Assembly: GCA_025370845.1 (NCBI GenBank)
Contig: JAMXFF010000022.1
Span: 60,270 to 124,269 of the forward strand
DNA: 64,000 nucleotides
Origin: Laspinema palackyanum D2a
Lineage (GTDB): Bacteria; Cyanobacteriota; Cyanobacteriia; Cyanobacteriales; Laspinemataceae
Direction: 5' to 3'
Shown here: piece after piece, positions 55,618-64,000 of the stretch
How the letters are laid out: the number at the start of each line of letters is the position of its first letter
Position numbering within the stretch: position 1 is the first letter of the stretch
Notes under the pieces: generated by a model
The model's input: only the letters and a program-made list of their open reading frames with translations
The model's database searches: none
What the model was told of the DNA's origin: nothing
Program-made: the position numbers and the translations under genes

Positions 55618-55922
55618 TTACAAGAGTAGGTTTTTTAGGCTTAAGAGCACCTCCGGTCCCCTCCCCTTGGCAAGGGGAGGGTTAGGGTGGGGTCTCCCGT
55701 TATGTGGCGATTCCCTACGGGATAGCTCCGCTTACCGCCGACTGCGCGTCACTCATGAGAGGCGATCGCGCCTGTATAAAGGCTGGTCCAACCTCTTTCT
55801 ACGCGCAAGGGCGATCGCGCAAGCGCGTGGACCCTCCACCCACCCATTCTTCTTGACGTGGCGTAAGCCACGTCAAGAGGACCCCACCCTAACCCTCCCC
55901 TTGCCAAGGGGAGGGGACCGGA
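55618..55922. mobile_element. MITE-like element with long terminal inverted repeats, copy 2
   Basis: The core is 55653-55922: GGTCCCCTCCCCTTGG... at the left is answered by CCAAGGGGAGGGGACC at the right over ~40 bp. The left extension CTTACAAGAGTAGGTTTTTT is shared with copy 1 at 30.1 kb, and internal blocks (GGCGATTCCCTACGGGA, GCTTACCGCC, CCAACCTCTTTCT) also match it in order. The internal hairpin is CTTGACGTGGC-GTAA-GCCACGTCAAG (55852-55877), which differs from copy 1 by compensated bases. Non-coding. Confidence 0.8.
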
Positions 55923-55931
55923 GGTGTACTT

Positions 55932-55967
55932 AAATGTAGAGGCGATTCGCGAATCCCCTCTACATTT
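55932..55967. repeat. AAATGTAGAGG hairpin, shared core of the 24.3- and 52.4-kb elements
   Basis: AAATGTAGAGG (55932-55942) and CCTCTACATTT (55957-55967) form an 11-bp stem with CGATTCGCGAATCC as loop. The same stem occurs inside the CAGGACTTACGCA elements. Here it has no such termini, so it is either a fragment or an independent unit next to the MITE-like element. Confidence 0.65.
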
Positions 55968-56134
55968 AGAACTCAATGTTTTAGATTTTATAGATTGCTT
56001 AAATGAATTAGCCCACTGTGACCGAGAAAACGGCTGCTCATGCTCCTGATACGCCTTTAACCCAGCATGGGGAATGAAAATAAACCCGTTCACCTAGCCT
56101 AGAACCGCCAGTACAGAATCAGATTGCCGAAACA

Positions 56135-56202
56135 AGAAACCGGGGTTTTAGCCCAAATTTGATGCAGAATCCGCAGAAATTTGGGCAAAAACCCCGGTTT
56201 CT
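56135..56202. repeat. Long inverted repeat just after hemA
   Basis: AGAAACCGGGGTTTT plus GCCCAAATTT (56135-56160) is answered by AAATTTGGGC and AAAACCCCGGTTTCT (56177-56202), about 25 bp per arm with a 16-nt loop. It lies 20 bp beyond the hemA stop (minus strand) and may act as its terminator. AGAAACCGGGGTTT is a repeat known to me from several cyanobacterial genomes. Confidence 0.75.
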
Positions 56203-56222
56203 TTCTTGAACTGGACTCTGGA

Positions 56223-57521
56223 CTAACTGTACTGTTCGCCCGATCGCGCTTCTGTCTCCAGATTAAACAGCAATCGTAGAGTTTCCATCGCTTGACGACG
56301 CGCCTCAATATCTTGCTGAGCCCGCAGTTGAACCATTGGATCATGCAGGATTTTATTAACAATCCCTCGGGTGAGTGCCTCAATCACTTCCTGATGTTTT
56401 TCGGCAAATTCTGACCCTAAACGAGACAGCGCTTTTTCCAATTCCTGCTCGCGAATGGTTTCGATTTTATCCCGTAAACAGCTAATCGTGGGCACCGTTT
56501 CCAAACTGCGCCACCAAACGTCAAAGGCTTCAACTTCTTCTTCCAGTAATCCCTCAGCTTCCATTGCCATTTGCCGACGGCTTTCTTGGTTTTGAGCGAC
56601 AACTGCTTTCAAGTCATCCACATTAAACGAATGGACATTCGAGAGTGTATTAACATCAGAATCCACATTGCGCGGCACTGAAATATCAATCAGCATCATC
56701 GAGCTATTAGGGTTTAAAACTGCTTCGAGTTTGGACCGATTTAAAATCGGTTCAGTCGAAGAGGTACTGGTAAAAACAATATCTGTTTCTGCAATGACAC
56801 TCATCATATCTGAGATTAAATGCAGCTTCAAATCGGCATCGGGGAAGTTTTTAGCCAGTTCTTCAGCGCGCCGTAACGTGCGATTGAGAATGGTGATTTG
56901 GGTAGCACCTTTGGAGAGTAAATGTTGAACCAGAAGTTTCGACATTTTCCCAGCACCGAGAATCGCAATGCGATAGGGTGCGAGGTCCTGGACCTTAATT
57001 TGGGCCAGTTCTACCGCTGCGGAACTGATAGAAACTGCGCCGGTGCCGATGCTGGTTTCTGTGCGAACTCGTTTGCCTGCGGTAATGGCTTGTTTGAGGA
57101 GACGATTGAGAATGCGTCCGACCCCATTATGTTGCTGACCGAGTTTGTGAGTATTTTTAACTTGGGCTAAAATTTGGCCTTCGCCGAGGACCAAACTATC
57201 CAAACCAGCGGAAACCCGCATCAGATGCATGACGGCATCTTCTTGTAACAAGATAAACAGATGTTGTCGTAACTTATGAACGTTTAATTGGCCGCGTTCC
57301 GAGAGAAATTGGATGGCTTCACGAACGCCGGAGTCGGTTTCACCCGTTACGATATAAATTTCTAAACGGTTACAAGTGCTGAGAATCGCGACTTCTCGAA
57401 TATTAGGATAGCTACATAAATGAGCGATCGCCTCTTTAATATCGGGTTCGGGAATACTCAGCTTTTCTCTAATTTCTACGGGTGCTGTCTTATGGCTAAG
57501 ACCTACGACTGCAATATTCAT
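56223..57521 (-). CDS. hemA: Glutamyl-tRNA reductase
   Basis: The 432-residue enzyme reduces glutamyl-tRNA to glutamate-1-semialdehyde, the committed step of tetrapyrrole (chlorophyll, haem, bilin) synthesis. It starts [22 protein letters not shown], has the catalytic Cys in [28 protein letters not shown], an NADPH loop [11 protein letters not shown], and a C-terminal dimerisation helix region (~320-425). ATG 57521. The leader upstream (57522-57916) is unusually rich in hairpins. Confidence 0.96.
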   Translation of the reverse strand: MNIAVVGLSHKTAPVEIREKLSIPEPDIKEAIAHLCSYPNIREVAILSTCNRLEIYIVTGETDSGVREAIQFLSERGQLNVHKLRQHLFILLQEDAVMHLMRVSAGLDSLVLGEGQILAQVKNTHKLGQQHNGVGRILNRLLKQAITAGKRVRTETSIGTGAVSISSAAVELAQIKVQDLAPYRIAILGAGKMSKLLVQHLLSKGATQITILNRTLRRAEELAKNFPDADLKLHLISDMMSVIAETDIVFTSTSSTEPILNRSKLEAVLNPNSSMMLIDISVPRNVDSDVNTLSNVHSFNVDDLKAVVAQNQESRRQMAMEAEGLLEEEVEAFDVWWRSLETVPTISCLRDKIETIREQELEKALSRLGSEFAEKHQEVIEALTRGIVNKILHDPMVQLRAQQDIEARRQAMETLRLLFNLETEARSGEQYS

Positions 57522-57916
57522 GATTTCTCCCTGGATTTTTTAGTCGTTTACGCCCTCTTGATGTTTGACAAGCGTATCGAGGAAATTCTATCTCTGGCGA
57601 ACGGAATTAATCGGGTTGTCTTTATTTTTATGCTAACTGAAACCCGGGTGGGTTAGCGCAATCCTCGGGGATTGAGCAAGGGAAAGAGGCCGGGTCCCGG
57701 AGGAAAAAACCTCCGAACTGCAAGCAGAGCGGGTTGGGGAAGGAGAGGGAGGGAGCGGACTTTAGAGGGGTCCGCACCACCGGCAGAAGGGATCACCGTG
57801 GCGATCGCTGGGGGAAAGACTCCGCTTAAAAACTAGCGGGATTCTCACCCCGGTGACATCACAATTGTGAGGTCATCCTGCTTTCGTTCCTTCCTTAAAC
57901 CGCGCTGAGTTTTGGA
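57522..57916. other. Structured intergenic region between glpX and hemA
   Basis: 395 bp, with both flanking genes on the minus strand. Hairpins include CGGAGG-AAAAAA-CCTCCG (57698-57715), GCGGAC with GTCCGC (57755-57775), a TCACAATTGTGA palindrome near 57861, and GCTAACYY/GGGTTAGC pairs near 57632-57658. It could hold the glpX 3' end plus a long hemA leader, or a small RNA. I recognise no known riboswitch; cobalamin-box sequences are absent. No coding potential. Confidence 0.5.
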
Positions 57917-58954
57917 TTAGCGCAATTGTAAGCTCTTCGGAGTGTCGTTCATATGAATGGTATCGACAAAACGAGCGGTACTCGACTGGCTAGAAATAAC
58001 CAGACTGTGAGTCCGAGCGCCGCCTTTGAAGAAGCGAACCCCTTGCATTAACGTTCCGGGAGTAATACCGGATGCGGCAAACAGCACCGTATCCCCAGAG
58101 GCTAATTCTTCAGCGTTGTAAACGCGATCGGGGTCAGTGATACCCATTTCTTGCAGACGAGCGATGTTGCTTTCTTTGCTTTCGCCAATCAGCCCAGTTT
58201 TCACGACTTCGGGGTCATAAATCAGTTGACCTTGGAAGTGACCGCCTAAACAGCGCATGGCCGCAGCGGAGATCACCCCTTCAGGAGCAGCACCAATTCC
58301 CATCAGCGCGTGGATGTTGGTTCCGGAGAAGGCGCAAGAAATAGCAGCAGAGACATCTCCATCGCTGATCAGACGCACTCGGGCTCCGGCGTTGCGGATT
58401 TCTTCGATTAAGCCTTTGTGACGGGGACGATCCATCACCACCACGACCAATTCCTCAATGGAGCGACTCATGCAGTCCGAGAGGATTTTCAGGTTTTCCG
58501 TGGCAGATTTATTGATGTCCACATGATTTTTGGCACAGGCGGGTGCGGCGAGCTTCTTCATGTAGAAGTCCGGGGCTCGGAAGAGGCCACCTTTTTCGGC
58601 AATGGCGAGAACTGCCATCGAACCGTTTTGTCCGTAGGCGACCAAGTTGGTGCCTTCACAGGGGTCAACGGCGATATCAATTTCGATCAGTTGTTGGGGG
58701 TCACAGAAGTCCTTGGCATTCTCCTGGGTGCAGATGCCAACTTCTTCCCCGATGTACAACATGGGAGCTTCATCGCGCTCGCCTTCACCGATGACGATGC
58801 GGCCTCGCATATGAATGCGGTTCATGCGTTCGCGCATCGCTTCTACCGCCACATGGTCAGCGGTATTTTTGTCGCCTTTACCCATCCAACGAGCCGAAGC
58901 GATCGCGGCTTGTTCGACGACTTCAATAATCTCTAAACCGATTACACTATCCAC
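57917..58954 (-). CDS. glpX: Class II fructose-1,6-/sedoheptulose-1,7-bisphosphatase
   Basis: A 345-residue GlpX-type phosphatase. In cyanobacteria this dual enzyme serves the Calvin cycle, removing the C1 phosphate of both sugars. Motifs: [39 protein letters not shown] (metal-binding Glu/Asp), [35 protein letters not shown] and [23 protein letters not shown] start at 58954 with GGAGGAAAA upstream. Confidence 0.95.
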   Translation of the reverse strand: MDSVIGLEIIEVVEQAAIASARWMGKGDKNTADHVAVEAMRERMNRIHMRGRIVIGEGERDEAPMLYIGEEVGICTQENAKDFCDPQQLIEIDIAVDPCEGTNLVAYGQNGSMAVLAIAEKGGLFRAPDFYMKKLAAPACAKNHVDINKSATENLKILSDCMSRSIEELVVVVMDRPRHKGLIEEIRNAGARVRLISDGDVSAAISCAFSGTNIHALMGIGAAPEGVISAAAMRCLGGHFQGQLIYDPEVVKTGLIGESKESNIARLQEMGITDPDRVYNAEELASGDTVLFAASGITPGTLMQGVRFFKGGARTHSLVISSQSSTARFVDTIHMNDTPKSLQLR

Positions 58955-59362
58955 GGAATTTTCCTCCCAACTGCCTATCAGCAGCCTTTTCTCTGGCTAC
59001 AACCGTCTAAAAGTCTATCAGAGGACGGATACCCATAGCGATCGCGTTTAACTCAGTTTTTGTTAAGTTTTGCTGCTAGGGCTGGGGTTGTCATTGGTTA
59101 TTAGTTATTGGTCATTGGTCATTGGTTATTGGTTATCCTGCCAAGGATGAAGGACCAATGACCAATGACCAACGACAAGCGGGTAATCTGGGAGAGATAG
59201 GGTGGAGAAATGCCTGGACTCCTCCAGCCGAAAACGGGAAAATCTGTGGTTCTCACGAAATGATCGGCTATGATCACACCCAGCACGATGGATTCCCAGC
59301 AGGCAGAACGCCTTACCCTTGCCGAATCGTGCGGCTTTGGTCTGATTTAAAACACTTTTACG
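58955..59362. other. Divergent region with ATTGGTC heptamer repeats
   Basis: 408 bp between glpX and the SBBP gene. At about 59090-59175 short TTATTGG/TCATTGG units are tandemly repeated and then answered by the complementary ACCAATGACCAATGACC, forming a long potential hairpin. Such heptamer-like repeats are common between cyanobacterial genes. The rest shows no gene. Confidence 0.6.
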
Positions 59363-62300
59363 ATGCAAAACAAGATGGATGTCGAGGGGTTGGAAATCGA
59401 ATGGCGATCGCCACTAGAACCGTCTAGTCTGGTAGATGCCTCTGGGCTGTTGCCTCTGACCACTGAAGCAGCAGGCACCGGATTCAATGCTGAGTTTTAT
59501 TTGAATGCTTATCCCGATGTGGCGCAGGCGGTTAGTACCGGCGAGTTTGAGAGTGGGTGGCAACATTGGCTACTCTATGGACAGCAGGAAGGACGTTTGC
59601 CAGTCGCCCCCATCGAATCAGTTTCCCCCGAGGGGACTCCCGGGGACCCCTTGAGTGGGTCACAGGTCCCCAATTTAGGCCAGTTACCCTTAAGTTTTAT
59701 TCCCAATGCGGGGCAATATGACCCCACGGTGAATTTCACCGTCCGAGGGGCATCTCATGGGATTTTCTTTACCCCAGATGAGGTGGTGTTCAGCGCCGCC
59801 GCCCAACCCGACCCAGAATCCGATGAACTGCAATCCTCCGTGGTCCGCCTAGAGTTTGTCGGGGCCAATGGTGACCCGGTGATAGAAGGGATAGAACCCT
59901 TGCCGGGACTGGCGAATTTCTTATCCGGGTCCGATGAGTCCAGTTGGTCGGGGAATCTTCCCACCTACCAAGGCATTGCCTATCGGGACCTTTATGACGG
60001 GATTGATTTGGTCTATCGCGGCACCGAAGGGGAACTCAAACGGGAATTTGTGGTGGACCCGGGAGCCGATCCGGGGCAAATTCGGTTGGACTATAGCGGA
60101 ATTGAGGCAGTCGCCCTGCGGGAGGGGGCGCTGGTGCTGCAAACGGCCTTGGGTGAGTTAATCGAGGCGGCACCGATTATTTATCAGGATATCGAAGGCA
60201 GTCGCGTGGCAGTGGCGGGTCAGTATGAATTACTGGACTCGGGCCAAGTTGGATTTGACTTAGGCGCTTATGACCCCAACTATGCCTTAATTATTGACCC
60301 AACCCTGCAATATTCCAGCTATTTGGGCGGGACCCTGCAAGACCAAGGGGATGCGATCGCCTTGGACGCAGAAGGAAATATCTATATCGCCGGAAGAACT
60401 ATCTCCACAGACTTTCCCACGCGGATTCCCCTCCAATCCACGATTAGTAATCCCCCGTCCTTCAAATTTGATGCTTTTATTACCAAGATTGCCGCTGATG
60501 GGGCCAGCGCCTTCTATTCCACTTATTTAGGGGGCCTGGAAAACGACCGGGCCTTAGATGTGGTTGTAGACAGTCGCGGCAGCGCCTTTGTGGTAGGAGA
60601 AACCAGTTCGGATAATTTCCCCGTGACGGTGGGAGCAGCACAGACGGCAGCGAATGGAGAAACGGATGGGTTTATTCTCAAGCTGACTCCTAATGGAGGA
60701 TTTATCGAATTGGGGACCTATTTTGGAGGGGCGCGCTCTGATTCGGTGAATAGTATTACCCTCGATAATGAGGGGAATTTTTATGTAACCGGCCAAACCT
60801 TTTCCGAAAATTTTCCGATGGTGGGTGCGGTGCAAAATACCATTGGGGGGAATGGGTCCGATGTGTTGGTGGCCAAGTTTAACCCGGTCGGAGGGCTGGT
60901 TTACTCCACGTTCCTGGGAGGATTTGGGAATGATGTGGGGAATGCGATCGCCGTGGATGCGAACCAGAATGTGTATGTCACGGGACAAGCGAGCACAGAT
61001 AACTTCCCCCTAGTGTCTGAGTTACAGCGGCGATATAGAGGCGGTGGGGATGCGTTTGTTACGAAAATTAGTAGTGATGGCAGTGAGTTAATTTACTCGA
61101 CCTATTTAGGGGGACGAGATAGTGATGTGGGGAATGCGATCGCCGTGGATGCGGCAGGTCACGTTTATGTTGCCGGAAGCACGGGAGTCCCCCGAGATGC
61201 TCAACCCCGGGCGGTGATTCCCCTGGGAGATTTCCCCACCCTTAATCCCATTCAAGGGCAGTTAAGTGGGTTATCCTCGGCCTTTGTGACCAAGTTGGCA
61301 CCGAATGGGAGAAGTTTGATTTATTCCACCTTCCTCGGTGGCAGTGGGTTTGAGTCGGGGAATGATATGGCGATCGACGATCGCGCGAATGTCTATTTGA
61401 CGGGAGAAACCACCTCCTCTGATTTACCCCAGGTTGCGCCGATTCAGCCCGGATTTGGGGGGAATGGGGATGCGTTTGTGGGTAAAATTTTGGCCGATGG
61501 GAGGACGATTGATTATTTGACCTATCTGGGAGGGAATGGGTTTGAGTCGGGGAATGCGATCGCGGTGAATGCGGCAGGAACAGCCTTTGTCACGGGTCAA
61601 AGTGCGTCGCCGAATTTTCCCACAGTCAATCCGTTGCCGAATGCCGCAGGGGGAGTCCAAGGGGATGCCTTTGTGGTGGCGATCGCCCAACCCATCAACC
61701 CCACGCAACCGATTGTTGTCCCTCCCGGAACACCGACCCCCGGTCCGGGTACTTTACCGGGTCCTGGGGGGGCTGAACCCTTCCCCCCTGCACCCGAACC
61801 GACGGAACCCGCTGCGCCACCGCCACCGCCACCGCGTTTTGAAAACTTCATTCAGTCGGTGACGGAACGGGGTCTCAATCCCCTGACCCTGTATTTTAAT
61901 GAGGCGGCCTATTTAGCTCAAGATCCCGGGGTAGCAGAAGCGGTCGCCGCTGGGACTTTCACCAGTGGGTTAGAACATTACTTGCTGTTTGGCCGAGATG
62001 AGGGCCGTCCTGCGCCCACCCAGTTTTTCAATGAAGGGGAGTATTTGGCCCGAAATTCTGATGTAGCAGTGGCGGTGGGGACAGGTCAGTTGGCGAGTGG
62101 ATTTGCACATTTCGTGCAGACGGGATTTTTTGAAGGGCGCGATCGCAATGCCAAGCTGTTTTTAGAAAGTTTCTACCTCCGCCAAAATCCTGACGTTGCC
62201 GAAGCGGTGGCAGCAGGAATTTTCAGCAGTGGTTACAGTCACTATCTCCAGTCGGGGCAGTTTGAGCGGCGCAATCCCAATCCGGTGTTTGATGAAACAT

Positions 62301-62548
62301 TTTATCTGACTCAAAATCCCGATGTAGCGGCGATCGTTGCTGCCGGGGGTTTCCAGAGTGGATTCGAGCACTTCATCGAACAGGGAGAATTCCAGGGTCG
62401 TCAACCTAGTCCGGTTTTCAACGAATCGGCTTATTTGTTCAGGAATATCGATGTGGCCCAGGCCCTGAATCGCGGGGCCTTCGGAGGCAGTGCGTTTGAG
62501 CATTTTGTCCTGTTCGGGGTACAGGAGGGAAGGGTCGCGACTCCCTGA
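59363..62548 (+). CDS. SBBP-repeat beta-propeller protein bracketed by PDVA modules
   Basis: A 1061-residue protein. Residues ~41-78 form a ~38-residue module (FYLNAYPDVAQAV...GWQHWLLYGQQEGR). Residues ~110-310 match the domain preceding SBBP repeats (FIPNAGQYDPTVNF). From ~315 to ~780 run about nine SBBP repeats of the type YSTYLGGxxxDxGNAIAVDxxGNVYVTGxTxSxNFP. A Pro-rich linker (~785-835) follows, then five more PDVA modules to the C-terminus. No signal peptide is visible. A surface or secreted role is inferred. ATG 59363 or 59375. Confidence 0.88.
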   Translation: MQNKMDVEGLEIEWRSPLEPSSLVDASGLLPLTTEAAGTGFNAEFYLNAYPDVAQAVSTGEFESGWQHWLLYGQQEGRLPVAPIESVSPEGTPGDPLSGSQVPNLGQLPLSFIPNAGQYDPTVNFTVRGASHGIFFTPDEVVFSAAAQPDPESDELQSSVVRLEFVGANGDPVIEGIEPLPGLANFLSGSDESSWSGNLPTYQGIAYRDLYDGIDLVYRGTEGELKREFVVDPGADPGQIRLDYSGIEAVALREGALVLQTALGELIEAAPIIYQDIEGSRVAVAGQYELLDSGQVGFDLGAYDPNYALIIDPTLQYSSYLGGTLQDQGDAIALDAEGNIYIAGRTISTDFPTRIPLQSTISNPPSFKFDAFITKIAADGASAFYSTYLGGLENDRALDVVVDSRGSAFVVGETSSDNFPVTVGAAQTAANGETDGFILKLTPNGGFIELGTYFGGARSDSVNSITLDNEGNFYVTGQTFSENFPMVGAVQNTIGGNGSDVLVAKFNPVGGLVYSTFLGGFGNDVGNAIAVDANQNVYVTGQASTDNFPLVSELQRRYRGGGDAFVTKISSDGSELIYSTYLGGRDSDVGNAIAVDAAGHVYVAGSTGVPRDAQPRAVIPLGDFPTLNPIQGQLSGLSSAFVTKLAPNGRSLIYSTFLGGSGFESGNDMAIDDRANVYLTGETTSSDLPQVAPIQPGFGGNGDAFVGKILADGRTIDYLTYLGGNGFESGNAIAVNAAGTAFVTGQSASPNFPTVNPLPNAAGGVQGDAFVVAIAQPINPTQPIVVPPGTPTPGPGTLPGPGGAEPFPPAPEPTEPAAPPPPPPRFENFIQSVTERGLNPLTLYFNEAAYLAQDPGVAEAVAAGTFTSGLEHYLLFGRDEGRPAPTQFFNEGEYLARNSDVAVAVGTGQLASGFAHFVQTGFFEGRDRNAKLFLESFYLRQNPDVAEAVAAGIFSSGYSHYLQSGQFERRNPNPVFDETFYLTQNPDVAAIVAAGGFQSGFEHFIEQGEFQGRQPSPVFNESAYLFRNIDVAQALNRGAFGGSAFEHFVLFGVQEGRVATP

Positions 62549-62565
62549 TGAGGTCAGATCTGGCT

Positions 62566-62590
62566 CCCCCTTCCCTCGTAGGGAAGGGGG
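62566..62590. repeat. Perfect G/C hairpin after the SBBP gene
   Basis: CCCCCTTCCCT (62566-62576), loop CGT, AGGGAAGGGGG (62580-62590), followed by TTGGGGGGTTAGG. This is a repeat type widespread in cyanobacterial intergenic DNA. It lies 17 bp after the stop and may act as a terminator, though no T-run follows. Confidence 0.6.
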
Positions 62591-62795
62591 TTGGGGGGTT
62601 AGGTCTCCCCCGCCCATTCCCTGTGCCTGGGGGAGGATGAGGTAGGGTTTTTTCCAAATCCGATGAGGGAAACAGTGCGGTTTTCCCACCTTGTCTTCAC
62701 GGCTGATGGATTAGTAAGTTATTCTGAATAGGAATGCTTCAAAATCCTAGGATTGACTGCAAAAATTTACGATCGCTGAATTAAAGGAGAGCGCC

Positions 62796-63077
62796 GTGTC
62801 AGTAGAAACCATTGAAAAGACTTCAACGGTTCGGAAAATAGCACCGCGTTATCGAGTTTTGCTACATAATGATGACTTTAACTCGATGGAACACGTCGTG
62901 CAAACTTTAATGCAAACCGTGCCGAGTTTGACTCAGCCTCAAGCGGTTAGCATTATGATGGAAGCCCATAGCAATGGGATTGCTTTGGTGATTACCTGTG
63001 CCCTTGAACACGCGGAGTTTTACTGCGAAACTCTCAAAAATCATGGGTTGACCAGTACCATCGAACCGGACGAATAG
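62796..63077 (+). CDS. clpS: ATP-dependent Clp protease adaptor ClpS
   Basis: The 93-residue adaptor delivers N-degron substrates to ClpC/ClpP. Motifs: YRVLLHNDDFNSMEHVVQTL (the DD and Asn pocket residues) and a late EAHSNGIALVITCALEHAEFYCETLKNHGL. GTG 62796 with GGAG upstream. The downstream membrane protease gene starts 15 bp later, suggesting co-transcription. Confidence 0.95.
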   Translation: MSVETIEKTSTVRKIAPRYRVLLHNDDFNSMEHVVQTLMQTVPSLTQPQAVSIMMEAHSNGIALVITCALEHAEFYCETLKNHGLTSTIEPDE

Positions 63078-63092
63078 GGTAAAGGGTATCGC

Positions 63093-63935
63093 GTGAAATT
63101 GAACTGGATCCGCTTCGGTGACTATCCGGCCCCAGGCAGGTTAGCTATTTTTGTGGCCTTGCTTTTGGGGGTTTGGGTTCCGATCGCGGTGCCGATTTAT
63201 TGGCTTGTCCCGGACCCCAACTGGGTGAGCATTTTATCAATGGCAGTTTTATATGGCGAGTTTATTCTCCTGGTGCGATTTTGGGGATCAAGGGTCTACG
63301 GACAACCCCAGATTCTCAAGCACTATGGGTTAGAGTTCTCTCGAAACAACGGCCAAGATCTCCTCGGAGGTCTTGGTTTTGGTTTGCTGAGTTTGTTGGG
63401 TTTACTGGTAGTCGAGGGCCTGTTGGGGTGGTTGGGATGGCAACTGCCTAATCCGGCTGGATTGCCGAAAATCATGGTAGAAGGATTGGCGATCGCCCTG
63501 GGGGTCGGATTTGCTGAGGAGTTGCTGTTTCGCGGTTGGCTGTTGGAGGAGTTAAAACGTGATTACCTTCCGGCCGTCGCGATCGCTGCAAATGCCACAA
63601 CTTTTGCCCTCTTACATTTTATTAAACCCCTGGAGGCGATGATTCGGAATTTACCCGCGTTTCCGGGGTTGCTGTTACTGGGTTTAACCTTGCTTGCGGC
63701 CAAAAGATTGGGTCAGGGTCGGTTGGGTTTACCCATTGGCTTTCATGGCGGTTTAGTTTGCGGCTATTATATGATTAATACAGGCCAATTAGTGCAATAT
63801 TCGGGGGCGGTTCCGGAGTGGATCACGGGGATGGACCAAAATCCGATCGCTGGGATTTCTGGGATATTTTTATTAAGTGCGATCGCGTTTGGAATGAATC
63901 GCACGGCTGAGGTTAAACTCAAAAGTGAGAAGTAA
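63093..63935 (+). CDS. CPBP family intramembrane glutamic endopeptidase
   Basis: A 280-residue membrane protein with about seven hydrophobic segments. The CPBP/Abi motif 1 is FAEELLFRGWLLEEL with catalytic Glu pair and Arg; motif 2 is FALLHFI, and motif 3 is LGLPIGFHGGL. Such proteins include CAAX-type proteases and bacteriocin-immunity proteins; the substrate here is unknown. GTG 63093 with AAAGGG upstream and only 15 bp after clpS. Confidence 0.92.
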   Translation: MKLNWIRFGDYPAPGRLAIFVALLLGVWVPIAVPIYWLVPDPNWVSILSMAVLYGEFILLVRFWGSRVYGQPQILKHYGLEFSRNNGQDLLGGLGFGLLSLLGLLVVEGLLGWLGWQLPNPAGLPKIMVEGLAIALGVGFAEELLFRGWLLEELKRDYLPAVAIAANATTFALLHFIKPLEAMIRNLPAFPGLLLLGLTLLAAKRLGQGRLGLPIGFHGGLVCGYYMINTGQLVQYSGAVPEWITGMDQNPIAGISGIFLLSAIAFGMNRTAEVKLKSEK

Positions 63936-64000
63936 CCGGGCTGATTCTGAAATCCATCAGCCTGTGCCTTAAATTAAAGAGAGTTAAAGGGGGAAAAAGA

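Larger units (their letters stand above)
55549..56222. other. Intergenic space with three palindromic elements
   Basis: 674 bp between UPF0182 and hemA, both on the minus strand. It holds the MITE-like element at 55618-55922, directly followed by the AAATGTAGAGGCG hairpin at 55932-55967, and a 25-bp-arm inverted repeat at 56135-56202. Open frames here lie inside repeats and are not genes. Confidence 0.65.

Noticed and set aside
57522..57916. Cobalamin riboswitch or RNase P RNA upstream of hemA
   Set aside because: Neither the B12-box nor the conserved RNase P core sequences can be found on either strand by eye.

Overview
The window looks like chromosome of a filamentous, non-heterocystous cyanobacterium of the Oscillatoria/Laspinema type. 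The octamer GCGATCGC (HIP1) is scattered through almost every gene. The gene set is cyanobacterial: Calvin-cycle gap2 and glpX, the tetrapyrrole gene hemA, a CYP38-type lumenal cyclophilin, UPF0182, DUF2993 and Uma2 proteins, and DUF4347 and SBBP surface proteins. The genus is inference; there is no rRNA or other marker here, and I see no tRNA gene or CRISPR array.

Layout. 0-4 kb: the start of a giant minus-strand DUF4347 adhesin-like protein that runs off the left edge. 4.3-9.6 kb: a D-Ala-D-Ala dipeptidase, two coupled multi-spanning membrane proteins (a GT39-like glycosyltransferase and a probable GT-C relative) and a Uma2 gene. 9.8-15 kb: Uma2, a 1092-residue tubulin/FtsZ-superfamily protein with a C-terminal zinc ribbon, a small conserved protein and a third Uma2. 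15-22 kb: malQ, an acetoacetate-decarboxylase-like gene, and an NfeD-like plus two-flotillin operon. 22-30 kb: proS, two DUF2993 paralogues flanking a HEAT-repeat protein that looks like a NACHT protein without its ATPase, and a GerMN protein. 30-41 kb: housekeeping genes (ArsR regulator, efp-accB, CYP38-like PPIase, thiL, gap2, nadD, murC-murB, ybaB, LMW phosphatase). 41-49 kb: modBA, the formaldehyde detoxification pair frmA-fghA, an isolated AT-rich gene of unknown function with a HEPN-like motif, DUF72 and DoxX genes. 49-59 kb: a response regulator, pgi, a RelE/ParE-type toxin-antitoxin pair, UPF0182, hemA and glpX. 59-64 kb: an SBBP-repeat protein, clpS and a CPBP protease.

The genes form several functional groups: central carbon flow (malQ, pgi, gap2, glpX), cell wall (ddpX-like, murC, murB), formaldehyde oxidation (frmA, fghA with overlapping stop and start), fatty-acid and translation genes (accB, efp), and a membrane-microdomain module (NfeD plus flotillins).

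The most striking unexplained content is non-coding. Intergenic spaces carry several families of short palindromic elements: (i) a hairpin family with a nearly constant TTCA loop and stems that vary by compensatory changes (5.3, 17.7-18.1, 24.2, 41.5 kb); (ii) a two-hairpin unit ending in a T-run (15.1, 43.2, 49.2 kb); (iii) a ~265-bp MITE-like element with long terminal inverted repeats (30.1 and 55.7 kb, plus a solo arm at 19.8 kb); (iv) smaller elements ending in CAGGACTTACGCA, AGGGAACTCC or AGACCTCTTGCAAAA, one apparently nested in another.

Several starts were chosen downstream of the longest open frame because the longer version began with TTG or GTG and lacked family support; these are stated entry by entry.
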